Part shown: positions 51,426-62,290 of the stretch, piece after piece | Position numbering within the stretch: position 1 is the stretch's first letter | How the letters are laid out: every line of letters begins with the position of its first letter | Source: Symsagittifera roscoffensis | Lineage: Eukaryota > Xenacoelomorpha > Acoela > Convolutidae | Direction: 5' to 3' | Assembly: GCF_963678635.1 (NCBI RefSeq) | Contig: NC_087070.1 | Span: 20,939,461 to 21,003,460 of the forward strand | DNA length: 64,000 nt | Translations under genes and position numbers: made by a program | The notes under the pieces: model-generated | What the model was told of the DNA's origin: nothing | What the model saw: only the letters and a program-made list of their open reading frames with translations | Databases searched by the model: none

Positions 51426-52393
51426 CTTTTGTTTTTGTTTATTGTTAAACTAACTCAACCTGGTGCCATGCGAGCAACCTCTTCTTTCCACCTATGACCA
51501 CTAACTTGAACTTTCCCAATGTAAACCACAAAAGAACATCCAACCCTTCCTCTATATCAATCATGTTTTACCTTTTGATTAGTTCCTCTGACACAGACGA
51601 GGATACAAATGCCGTTATAGTATCGTTATTTTTTCTGCGAAATAATGTAAAAAGATCAGAACAAAAAACTAAAACTTAGGCATTTTCGACAGTCATAGCA
51701 AAATAGGCAAATTGAACAACAGTTTTTGCAGAAAAATGACTAGAAAAAAAATAAGTCTTTAAAACAAATAACTAATTTTTTTTATTACCAAAAATTTTAT
51801 AGATAAATATCAATAATTAACTTTACTTGAAAAAAACTAAGATTTCGCGGTTTCAATTAACATCAAAAAACTCTTGTAAGCCTGCCCCATCTCCTTCATT
51901 TAATCTTAATTAGACCAAAACTCAAAAAATTCCAATTGAGTTTATCTCAACATTGAGATAAATTGTTCGAAAATTCTTGATGTCGTTCGAATCACATCTG
52001 AAAGCGCTTCAACATATATCACTCGACCCATAACAAGGAAATACTTGTGGTACCTGAATTTTCTTAGGGAACAAAACAAAAATTACACCCGAATATTAGG
52101 TTCCTCCATTTTTTTCAAATGGTCGGAACAATGGGAAAAAACGGAAATGTAATATCAACATGCACATGAAACTGACTCACGGTTGAAAACTTGAAAGCGC
52201 TACAAAGTGATACCACTTTCGACCCAACTATTTTTATATGAGAGAGTCAAGATTCGAACTAAAATGACTTCGAACTATTTTGACTGGAAATGAAATGCGA
52301 AAATTAATTGCCTTCCCTACATCATCAACTGGAATTTTAGACTTACTGTTCACTAATACCACCACAGATAGTCTTTTGTAACAAGGCTAAAAA

Positions 52394-52574
52394 GAATTGA
52401 ATGCTTTATCAAATATCATGATGCCATGTCTTGGAATGGAAAGTAGCTGATCTGGTTACAAAGTATCAAAGAACATGTGTTGCCTCGGCAACCCAAAGCT
52501 ACTGTAAGGCCAATTTTGAAAGCATTTCGAGAAAAATTATGAAGAACCCTTGCACAGGAATTATCTGGAGCGAG
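52394..52574 (+). pseudogene. Exon-like segment, copy 2
   Basis: Third copy of the unrecognised exon (see 24,917-25,093), ending GCGAG|GTAATA. Here the kept frame is open through SYCKANF and SRKIMKNP. Confidence 0.4.
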
Positions 52575-52610
52575 GTAATATTCCAACTTTTGCAAAAATC
52601 TAAAAAGAAT

Positions 52611-52729
52611 TGTAACAGTCACCTACTTATGTCACATATGAGGTTAAGAAAAATAGGCCCTATAACCATTGGCGCAAGGGTCAGGAACACTATCTCTAGT
52701 GCTTTTATACCTCATTCAGTCGGAGCCAA
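52611..52729 (-). repeat. Truncated LTR fragment of the giant-element family
   Basis: First 119 bases of the diverged LTR seen at 25,130-25,703, cut off after CGGAGCC and followed directly by unit sequence AAAAGAAAAATGG. Confidence 0.75.
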
Positions 52730-52872
52730 AAGAAAAATGGTATGCATGGATAAAGAAAATCACAAAACACACGCCGCGCCACAAGGAGTGTCGCTCGAAA
52801 TAATTTCATTTGAAAAAACCAGAAGTTTTTGATATGTTAAAGAAACTGAATACTGCCAAGCTATAAAAAGTA

Positions 52873-53436
52873 GCAAAAAGTTCGGACAGACAGATTTAAT
52901 TAAAATGAGCAATCAAAGCGTTCCGACGCTTTTTTGCATGCAAAATCTGGAGCCAAACAACATTGGATTTTTTGTCAGATCAAATTCAAATTGCGAGATC
53001 GTCGCTCATCCGATGATTACGCTAGCCTACTTTTTCAATACTGCTACGAACGTCCAGATTTTACTATAAAACATTTCGACGCTTCGGATGCAATTGCCCT
53101 CCGTGGTTATAGGTTTTGAGCGAAACTCGGATCTACTTAAAAATCCCCTCCCTTTATTATATCTACTAAACAGTGTCCACCCCTGTAAATAAATTGAGTA
53201 AATTCGCACTTGAGCGTTGTATGTAAATTCGAATTTTGCTGCATTTTGATTGGTCGAAAATTCGCTGCAATTAACCTTTTTAACGATCTCCTCCCCATTC
53301 TTGAAAGGGGATTAATAAGAAGATTCCGTAACTCTGCTTTATGAATTTTCGACGTTATGTTTATTTCAGTTTAAATTTCGGTTGATTTTTAGACAGTTGC
53401 TCGTTTTAATTAATTCTGTCTGTCCGAACTTTTTGC
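52873..53436. mobile_element. MITE with about 39 bp inverted ends (longer copy)
   Basis: Ends GCAAAAAGTTCGGACAGACA and its inverse; 564 bp against 274 bp for the copy at 26,035-26,308. It has no transposase. The family is unknown. Confidence 0.75.
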
Positions 53437-53869
53437 AACTCTCTATATAAAAGTCAAGAAACAGGCAGAAACTAAAAAAAACTCAAGATATGCGCCAAAC
53501 CATGATAGTGAAAGACCAATGTAATTATCAATCGAAACAAGCCCACTTGAGATTGACAGATTTTTCAAAATACCGTAGTTTCAAAACTACGCTTATTCCT
53601 GCATCAGTACATGAAAAAAAATGCGGAGAATCTTTTTCCTCAATGTGAACTACTTTCGAAATTATTTTCAATAGTCTTTCACAAATCATCAACATTTGAG
53701 CAAATATTCAACAGACATTTTGCTTACCTCATATAACGTCGACACTATACCTGAACAAACTTCGATTATATGCGCCGATTAGGTGACAACAAGTGGATCT
53801 GTTTTCGTGCCCCCCAATTTTGTTGTACAAATAATGCGCTTAAAGCATTTGTAAATCAGCCTGTCAGGT

Positions 53870-54322
53870 TTTCTACAAAATAAAGCAAACAGGAGTGTTC
53901 CAAGGCTCTTGGAAAATAGTTGCCAGTTTGACAGCCAAATGTATAGGGACAATTTCATTGACAAAACTTTGAAGGAATACCCCGATGAACTCAGAGCTAG
54001 ACGGTACATCTCAAAGGAAAAGGTAATCAGTTTGTAAAGTAACTAGACTCCTAATAAGACTCCAGTTTTCAAATAAGTTTAACCTCACATTTGTGTTCAA
54101 TCCTAGGAATATGTACAATCAATTAAGCCAGCTGATGTTCAAACTTTGTTCCGATCAATGCCGCCAATGTTCTGGAATATCATTGATGCTGATGCTTCCT
54201 TGTCGGCCGCTGACGGCTGCCAGAGGTTTTCGACATGAGCGGAAAGACGAAGAGCCCTTCAGCAGCTGCTACCCTGCTTTTCCGATGTTGGCTCTGAATG
54301 AGCTTATGGTGCATTATGGTTA
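53870..54322 (+). pseudogene. KDM2/7-like JmjC relic, copy 2, core deleted
   Basis: Keeps the first exon piece (ending before GTAATC at about 54,022) and the start of the second with TGG intact (WNIID), then loses the Fe-binding core by deletion and resumes at the last part of the third (RGFRHERK). No demethylase could be made from it. Confidence 0.65.
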
Positions 54323-54955
54323 GTATCAAAGATTAATCTGATACATTTTTGTCGAAATAAAAGAAAATAGAGAAAAACATTTTTATATCACCAGAGACAC
54401 GATACCGCCACAATAATTAGAAGATCTGGAGGAGGTCTGGAGAATTCAGCAGGCGCACGACAAAGCTTTAGATAACCATCTTGCCAGAATAATTTACGTA
54501 AGTACTTCTGGCGGAATATCATCCCAAATACTGAAATACTTACTTCCGTATCCTAAAAACTGCACCCAGTTTAATCGCATATACTGAAATACTCAATTGA
54601 TCCCAAAATTGAGTTTCGCAATTCCGTATATTGAAATGCCTAATTTTGTATTTTAAGCCAACAAAGGAAAGGCTGGCGAAAAAAGAAGAGATGGATAGCC
54701 TCTTCCAACACCATCGTGGGTCATGCGGAGAATTGCTAATGGGGGCATTGCCTGCCCAAATATTAGTCAAAACGGCCTGAACACATTCTAATACCACATT
54801 CAAAAGTATAATCTGGACAGTTTTTATTAATTGATTTTTTAATGACCGCAGATTTATTAATTGATTTTTTAAAAACATTTTTTTTTCTATAAATAGAATT
54901 ATGATTCTAATGTTTAGAATGCAGTCTGAGTAACTAACTGAGTTACTGAATTTCA

Positions 54956-55160
54956 GAAAACATGATGAATGCTACAACGGACGAATCTGAAGTGTGCCCA
55001 TTATGCTGCGACGACGGACGGGAACTGTACAAAATTCACAGTGGCGACGTTGCACACAAGTTGTGTTTTAGATGCTAGATGAAGATACAGAAGGCGCCTT
55101 AGCCGAAGTGCCCCTTCTATCGGCGGGACTTGCCGCCTTTCTCTTCGTGGATTCTCTGGT
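54956..55160 (+). pseudogene. RING-like exon, copy 2, with stop
   Basis: Same exon as 51,214-51,425 with acceptor AATTTCAG. A TAG replaces the Trp codon after the FRC motif, and a Cys of CPYC is replaced by Phe. Confidence 0.65.
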
Positions 55161-55488
55161 AATTATAACTTTTGACTTTGTTTATTGTTAAACTAATTAA
55201 ACCTGGTTCCATAGGAGCAACCTCGTCTTTCCACCTTTGACCACTAACTTGAACCTTCCCAATGTAAACCACAAAAGAACATCCAACCCTTCCTCCATAT
55301 CGATCATGTCTTACCTTTGTTTAGTTGCTCTGACACAGATGAGGATACAAATACCGGGGATGATGATGAGGAGGGAGGAGACCAGATTGAAAACGAGACA
55401 TGAAGGAGGAAGTCGAGATTGAAGTCCACACAGTCAGATAATCAATAAGTTTCAAAAGCTCAAATCTCAATCATTGTACTAAAACAAT

Positions 55489-57200
55489 TTATGATTAGTT
55501 TATTAGAAAACTGTTTTTTTTTTTAGTGCAAACAACCGCCCTATGCAAATTGACCTATGCAATTGCCCTATGCCAATATGATGATGGACGGGAACTGTAC
55601 AAAATTCACGGTGGCGACGTTGCACAAAAGTTGTGTTTCAGATGTTAGATGAAGATACAGAAGGCGCCTGAGCCGAAGTGCCTCTTCTGTCGGCGGGACT
55701 TGCCGCCTTTCTATTCGTGGATTCTCTGGTAACTATAACTTTTGACTTTGTTTATTGTTAAACTAACTAAGCCTGGTGCCATTTGAGCAAACTCTTCTTT
55801 CCACCTTTGACCACTAACTTGAACCTTCCCAATGTAAACCACAAAAGAACATCCAACCCTTCCTCCATATCGATCATGTTTCATCTTTGTTTAGTTCCTC
55901 TGACACAGACGAGGAAACAAATGCCGGGCAAGATGATGAGGAGGGAGGAGACCAGATCGAAGTCGAGGCAGTGGTGCCATGCCGTGACTCCGACTCGGAG
56001 TCGGAACCGAAGCAACTGAGGAGTGTCTCCGAGTTTGAACTGCCTTGAACGCTTTTGCGTTCTCCTACGCGCGGGGTCTCGGTCGTGGGCGCGCTGTGAT
56101 CTCGGAGGTCTCCTCGAAAGATAATTAGTCTCGTACCCTCGTTCAAAATCTTAAAATTGATTACTAAATTGGTTTTTGACAAGTTCAATAAAAAACTACT
56201 AAAATATTTTATGACAACATTTTTATTAGAAAACTGTTTTTAGTGCAAATGCCGCCGTCGTCACGTTCAGCATTTTTGTTGTCACAGTCAGTATCATCCA
56301 CACAGTGCCAACCTTACCTTATTGGTAGGTTTCAAAACCTCAAACCTCGAAATACTTTACTAAAATATTTTATGACAAGATTTTTATTAAAAAACTGTTT
56401 TTAGTGCAAATGCCGCCATCGTCACATTCAGTATTTTTGTCGTCACATTCAGTATCATCCTAATGTGACATTCAGTATCATCCACATAGTGCCAACCTTA
56501 CCTTATTGGTAGGTTTCAAAATCTCAAATCTCAAAATACGTTACTAAAATTTTTTATGACCAGATTTTTATTGAAAACTGTTTTTTAGTGCAAATGCCGC
56601 CGTCGTCACGTTCAGTGTTTTGTCGTCACAGTCAGTATCATCAACATGTGATATTCAGTATCATCCACACAGTCAGATAATCAGTAAGTTTCAAAAGCTC
56701 AAATCTCAATCATAGTACTAAAACAATTTATGACTAGTTTATTAGAAATATGTTTTTTTTTTTAATTCTAACAACCGCGCAAATTGACCTATGCAATTGC
56801 CCAATGCCAAATTGCCGTTTTCAGAGAGACCGGTAAATCAGGTAGTATGTCTATGCTCCCTTATCAGTAAGTTTCAAAATCTCAAATATCAAATCATATT
56901 ACATAAAGCCTGGGGTCGGACCCTCATCGTGAAGGTCTAAAATCTCAAATTATTACTAAAACGGTTTTTGACTAGTTTATTGGAAAACTGTTTTTTAGCC
57001 CTCACTTATAATGCCCCATGCCACACTGCAAACCATCCACAGTCAGTATCATTAATTTGCAATCAGTATCATCCACAGTCAGATTATCAGTAAGTTTCAA
57101 AAGCTCAAATCTCAAATATTTTACTAAAATTTATGACTAGTTTATTAGAAAACAGTTTTTTAGCCGTCAATCATCAGCACTCGTACCTTTATCAGTAATT
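55489..57200. repeat. Degenerate tandem repeats of about 170-190 bp
   Basis: Recurrent blocks contain TTATGAC(T/A)AGTTTATTAGAAAACTG, GTGCAAATGCCGCCGTCGTC and CAGTCAGTATCATCCACA, with units starting near 55,489, 56,209, 56,370, 56,556, 56,729, 56,957 and 57,134. Units differ in length and the first is interrupted by the third RING/acidic copy. Confidence 0.8.
55560..56047 (+). pseudogene. Third partial copy: RING-like exon (with stop) and acidic exon
   Basis: A fragment of the unit begins inside the RING exon at 55,560, again with a stop (TAG) after the FRC motif. The last exon follows: acceptor CTTTGTTTAG (to about 55,891), then a frame rich in Asp/Glu/Ser (SSDTDEETNAGQDDEEGGD) running to a TGA at about 56,045. 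This acidic exon is complete only here; copy 1 is cut within it and copy 2 has an early stop. Confidence 0.6.
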
Positions 57201-57245
57201 AGAATGACGACGAGGTGGAATGCTAAACAAAGGAATGCCCTAGTT

Positions 57246-57400
57246 TTCAGAGTACCAGCTTTATCAGAGTACCAGCTTTATCAGAGTACCAGCTTTATCA
57301 GTGTCACTCATATCAGCCCTTATCAGTAAATCTAGAAAACTTTAAGTAGTTAGTCTTTTGCTGTGCTTCCTACTGTGCTTCCTACTGTGCTTCCTGATGT
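57246..57400. repeat. Two short tandem repeats
   Basis: A 17 bp unit TCAGAGTACCAGCTTTA occurs three times at about 57,255-57,302, and a 13 bp unit CTGTGCTTCCTA occurs three times at about 57,360-57,396. Confidence 0.85.
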
Positions 57401-57737
57401 GAAATCTTCTATATCGCTGCACATATCATTTAAATTGTTTAGTTTTTGTAGTTAGTGGAATTAAAAATTCCAAATATTTCTTTTTGATTTGGGAAAATTG
57501 GCTCTACTGAAGCTAATTGTAATTGTTTTTCGGACCCACTCGTGTAATCGTAACTCCGCGCCCAAATGATAACAATTTTGGCTGTATAAATTAATCAATG
57601 GTAGATGCTTTCACTCAAAACGTGCTCATGACGATCAAAATGTGGTGGTCCTCTCCTTTCTTAAAAACTATAGAAATATATCGTCAACCCTCGTTTTATT
57701 AACTCACTGTTCAAACCTCGTTTTCCCTTCTATAATT

Positions 57738-59178
57738 ATGTCAGAGTTTGCCGGTCAAATATTAGAATTTCCTGGGGTTTCAATTGATTGCTTCAATGGT
57801 GACAACCGCAAATCTACGGTTACTTTTCTTTCGCACTGTCATACAGATCACATGGTGGGCTTTAATGAGCGTTAGCTCTTCTTCGAAAAATTAAAAAAAC
57901 TATAACTTGAAATTTTTTTGTCATAAAATTTCGGCTGCTTTGTTGAGTGCATTGCCGCTTTATGTTGATTTAACTCCATATATAGTACCTCTGGATTCAG
58001 ATAATGAGACAACATTGAATGTTTCATTGGAAGGGGACGAGACTCATACCCTAACTGGCACTCTTAATCCTGCAGGTCACTGCCCAGGTTCAGTAATGTT
58101 CTTACTAGTTTTCAAAGAAAAATCTGTTCTTTTTACTGGCAATTTCAGATGGCAAGTTGGTCATACGAAGCGAATCAATCATATTTTCGACAATTTACAA
58201 GAAGCTGCTGTTCATAATTTTAATAAAAATTACATCGACACAACGTTTTGCAAAACAGATTCCAATTTCATACCTTGTAGCGAGAGCTGTCTTTCAGCCA
58301 TCTTTCAAGCCGCGTCCGCATGGCTCTGTTCTTTTCAAAATAATGTGGTCCATTTTTGTAACAAAACTCGCTACTGATATAAGTTTTTGATGAAAGAGCT
58401 TGCACTTAGATTCAACACTAAAGATCACGTTTCGTTATGTCAGTATCAACTGTACAAGTTTGTTCCGTCAATTCAAAATTGGCTCACTTAGATTGCGAAA
58501 ATACCAAAATCCATTTCTGCAAGCCGTCGTGTGCGTCTGCGAACTTAAATCTGCCTTGCAAGCCGCTCATCTCAAGTCCAGAACCGCTTACAATCATTCC
58601 AACTGCAATGTTCTTCACTAAAAACGAGATAATGGGAGATTGGTTACAGCAGTGTCTGAGAGAACCATTTGGTGCTGTTGTCCTTCCACTCTTCAGCTGA
58701 CGAAATAATTGATTTCCTTTCGAGTCTGCACTTCGAAAGTTTTACACCCTTCGTTTGCCCGGATAAAGATACTCCACTTCACTCTGTGAAAGCTTTTATT
58801 TTAAATTCGCTCAAACATCAGAATCTAAACACGTCAAACAATTCGAGTACAAAGTTGTGGAGAGAGAAAAATAACTTCAATAAGATAGGCAAACGCAAAC
58901 ATTAACTGGAGAAATTTTCAACAAACACACCAGACTACGAGTACCATAGTGAGCCATTAAGACAACAAAAACGCTTTGTCGAAGGTGGAGTTTTCGAGGG
59001 AAAGGATTCAGAAACAGCGAAAACAGCCAAGGAGACAAATTTTTCAACAAAAACACCAGACTGTGAATACCATAGTGAACCATTGAGACAACACAGACGC
59101 TTTGTCGAAAGTGGAGATTTCGAGGAAAAGGATTCAGAAAGAACAGAAAAATTGATCCAATTGTTCAACAATATTTAA
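57738..59178 (+). pseudogene. Artemis (DCLRE1C/SNM1C)-like nuclease pseudogene
   Basis: Artemis is a nuclear metallo-beta-lactamase/beta-CASP nuclease that opens hairpins and trims ends in non-homologous end joining. Pieces in order: MSEFAGQILEFPGVSID at the start; LSHCHTDHM, the intact H-x-H-x-D-H metal site; AGHCPGSVMF; FTGNFRW, where the family has TGDFR, so a metal-binding Asp is Asn; YIDTTFC; VVHFCNKTRY followed by TGA where the family has Gly; a shifted piece with TKIHFCKP and AMFF; and a piece in another frame with SFHSSADEIIDFLSSL. The tail holds two similar repeats of about 40 residues (EYHSEPLRQ) after another stop. At least three frame changes and two stops make it a pseudogene. 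It has no introns, so it may be processed. Confidence 0.85.
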
Positions 59179-60714
59179 AAACAATATTTTAATTTTCGAA
59201 CTGCGTTTTTTGGTAACCGCTTGTAAAAGTTTTTCTTTTCAGTTTTAATTAAACGAGGGTTTTTAATCCAGTTTTCAGAGGACATTTCAGTTCAGCTTTC
59301 AAAAAATACAATCGAGCCGTCCTTTATCTCGTCTCAAAAATTGATGAGTGCAATGATAATTTCTGAACCATCTCATCTCAAATACCGATGAGTGACTTAG
59401 CTGCCATTTCAAACTGAACCATCTCATCTCAAATACTGATGATGATGTTTTAACCATAACTAAAACATCTCATCTCAAATACTGATCAGTGACTTGCTCT
59501 CATTTCAAACATGAACTGCCATTTCAAACCGCATAGTTAACCAAAGTTTTAAGGTTGGTTTGTGGATTCCGCTGACAAATGGATCAGTCCTTTTGCGTTC
59601 AAATTCCTAAAGATAATAAATCAAATATTCCACCTCTAGCTTTTAATTGTTCATATGCAAGTTCAGTAATAAACAAAATGCGGAATCCACTTACAATTTG
59701 CGGAATCCACTTACAATTTGCGGAATCCGCTTACATTTGCGGATTCCGCATACAAATTTTGCGGATTCCACTTACATTTGCGGATTGCACATACATTTTG
59801 CGGAATCTACTTACAGTTGCGGAATCCAGAACAACTAGCTATATTTGCTTGTTGCGGAATCCGCAAAAAAAAACAAATGTGCCGACAAAATTTACGTTAC
59901 AGGTATATGCATGCGAAATCCACTGAAATTTTGTTTGTCGAATCCACTTACATTTTGAAACATATTTGAAGACTTGTCTCTGGAATCCGGGAACACACAG
60001 ACACAAAATTGTACACAGTTTGTACACATCCAGTGCACAGTTTGGCCTCGTAATGTCTACGACAGAGAGATGCCGTGGTGGCAAACAACGAGATTAGTTG
60101 CAATCAGATGAGAGTTTTGGTTGGAAAGCCAAGTTAAATCCTAAAAAATTGGCAGCAGGGTTCTGTCATCGCTTAAAGCAGCGGTCCAAGAAGTAATAAG
60201 AACCTGAAGGATTCGAATGACTAAATATTGAAGTTTATTTCGTTGCCTTTGCGGATTACTTGAGATACACGAATCCACAGACACCATCACCAAAACGATC
60301 CAGGCACTCATATCACCTGGATGGAGCAAATCGGTGATGACCAGCTGTCATAAACTAAAAACGTTGGTGAGCTTCTTAACAAAAAAATTTTTATGTTCTA
60401 CCTAAACCCAAAAGTCAGTGATGCTATTTCAGAAAGTAGCTTCTCGATTACGCAGAACGAACTCAGTTTGAGTGTGTTTCCGACTAAAACAGCCATTTCA
60501 ATTAGAATTTAGAGAGGACGTAAATAAGATAACTATAAAAAATACCGAAAATACTGAGAGGAAAAAATTCCAGAAAAGACAGCATACAAAACAGCACACC
60601 CAAATTAATATCAATTTGAGATAATTGATATGGCTAAACCCTATTAAGTACTTTAGTGACCAAATCAACGGAGCAAAAACTTAATTACGAGACGAATTTA
60701 AAACAATTTATTCA
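59179..60714. other. Stretch with short repeats, no gene seen
   Basis: About 59,325-59,530 has CATCTCATCTCAAATACTGATGA repeated in loose form; 59,683-59,960 has the GCGGAATCC repeat cluster. The last few hundred bases before 60,715 may contain further decayed parts of the retroelement relic that follows, but similarity is too weak to place. Confidence 0.5.
59683..59870. repeat. GCGGAATCC repeat cluster with inverted units
   Basis: About eight units of roughly 20 bases with TTGCGGAATCCACTTACA and its variants. Some contain GCGGATTCCGC and GCGGAATCCGC, which are near-palindromic, so single strands could fold. Confidence 0.85.
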
Positions 60715-62290
60715 AATGCATCTTATTGTTTAAAACTGAGACAGATGATGGCCTCTCGGACGGTTTGAAGTTTCAGAATGATACACACCAGAAAAAGTGG
60801 ATATTAGAACTCGCCAGATGAAGTAGAACTCTTGGAAATTGAAATTATCGTTAACCAGCTCGAAGTATTAGAGATGTTTCAGATTGCAGTCAAGCTGATA
60901 GAGGATAAAAGGCCAAAATGCCACAAAGATAGGCTGCTACAACTTTGTAGAAAAGGCCATAGAAGTAGAAGACAGGAGAGGCATTACTAGAAAGTGATAA
61001 ATTACGAAGAAGTGACCATGGGCGCATTCGTTTTAGCAATGATAAAATTGAGCGGAATCGATTGCATCGATTGCGTTTTGGTGTGATCTCCGATTTAGGA
61101 GCTCCTTCACGGCAAAGAATGCTTATCTACTCCTGTAAGAAAAATTTGTCGCGATAAAGGATCACTTGAAGTTCTATTTTAGATTCGGTATTTGAAATCC
61201 ATCACGTCGAAGGCTGCCTATCCTATCCTCAGATGAAAGCTTCTCCAAATTGGAAAGTGCCTAGTTCTTCAAAAAAATGTCTGGTTAAAAAGCGTTGAGG
61301 ATAAAAGACAGGGAGAAAATCGGATTTGTTTGTGGAGTAGCTCTATTGTAGTAGAATCTTTCGTCAATTGGGTTATGCAACGCCACAGTGACTTTACGAA
61401 GATTATTTCACAGGCGTTGACGAAAGTGACAAAAAACATATGATAAAGATTATGTGAATCATGTAATGATAGAAACAAGCACTCAACAATTCTATAACAA
61501 GCATTAATCCCCTCTTGGTGCAAACTAGAAGAGAACAGGCCATGCCTTTCACTTTTTCTATCCAGAGTCAATGTGAAAAGAGCAATCTAGTAATAAAAAA
61601 GGCCTAGGTGAATGTTATTCTTGCAACACCGCCAGAGCACCAAGGCGCCAGAGAAACAAGTACAAAACAGTGTTATGGGGTCAAAATCGTTTTCGCTGGC
61701 TCAGCACGCCCGGGTGTTTCAAAACGAAAACCATAAATAGGTAGCAAGAAACTACTGAAGAAATGGAGAGGTATTCCAGATAACCGAAGTGCATCAGCAC
61801 ATCGCTTGAGCACAGGGCGGGTGGCCCACTAGAGACTCTTAAGCCGCACGTTTACTCGGTAGTGCAGCATCATACTAGAGAATCTTGACTATTTTTTTCT
61901 GTGGTGCAATGGCCTGTATGCAAAGTCAACGAAAGGTACTAGAGAGAAAACAATTCGGACGAGATCTTGAGCATGAGCAATTACGAGAAAACAGAGATAG
62001 CATCAGATGCAAATGTTTTTGCTGAAGAAAATTGTAATGAGTTGGAACAAACTGAAAACCAGAATTCAGTAGAACTGGATACTTTTTCTACTACTAACAC
62101 ACTGAGAGGCGGTTGATGAAAGACAAGCATCACATAGAAAAGATCTGATGATGAGCTCATACGCGATACTATAACACTAGACTACTTGAGTATGGAGTTG
62201 CCCGGCATGTGTGAGATTCCCAACAAAGGTTAAGAAGTCATCAAAGACGATGAGTCATACGAGTAGCAAGCACGCAAACTTTTCTGAATT
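60715..62290 (+). pseudogene. Decayed pol relic of a relative of the giant element
   Basis: Short stretches match the giant element's Gag-Pol in order on the plus strand: KTETDDGLS (about 60,733), an IGCYNFVE-like piece (about 60,930), a YLKSIT/AYPI piece of the RT (about 61,190-61,230), a DKRQGE/KVTK piece (about 61,290-61,440) with YVNHV at about 61,452 where the RT active site YVDDV stood, a KKLLKKWRG piece after integrase (about 61,750), a STGR piece (61,810) and a YEKTEIASDANVF piece (about 61,980). Many stops, shifts and deletions (most of RNase H and integrase are missing). It is on the opposite strand and far more diverged than the intact copy, so it is an old insertion of a related family. 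Confidence 0.75.

Larger units (their letters stand above)
49289..51612 (+). repeat. JmjC-gene tandem unit, copy 1, right part
   Basis: Continues the unit begun at 24,138 after the giant insertion and ends abruptly within the acidic exon at 51,612, where copy 2 begins (TTATAGTATCG). The left target duplication is repeated at its start as AGAT. Confidence 0.85.
51613..55352 (+). repeat. JmjC-gene tandem unit, copy 2
   Basis: Matches copy 1 from its first base but without the giant element. At about 53,555-53,575 it shows the empty target GACAGATTTTTCAAAA. It has lost about 520 bases of the JmjC core: the sequence jumps from CTTGTCGGCCGC directly to TGACGGCTGCCAG (about 54,209). Confidence 0.88.

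Noticed and set aside
57738-59178. Working Artemis gene with unusual introns
   Set aside because: Frame changes fall inside conserved blocks without GT-AG borders, a stop replaces a conserved Gly, and a metal-binding Asp is changed.
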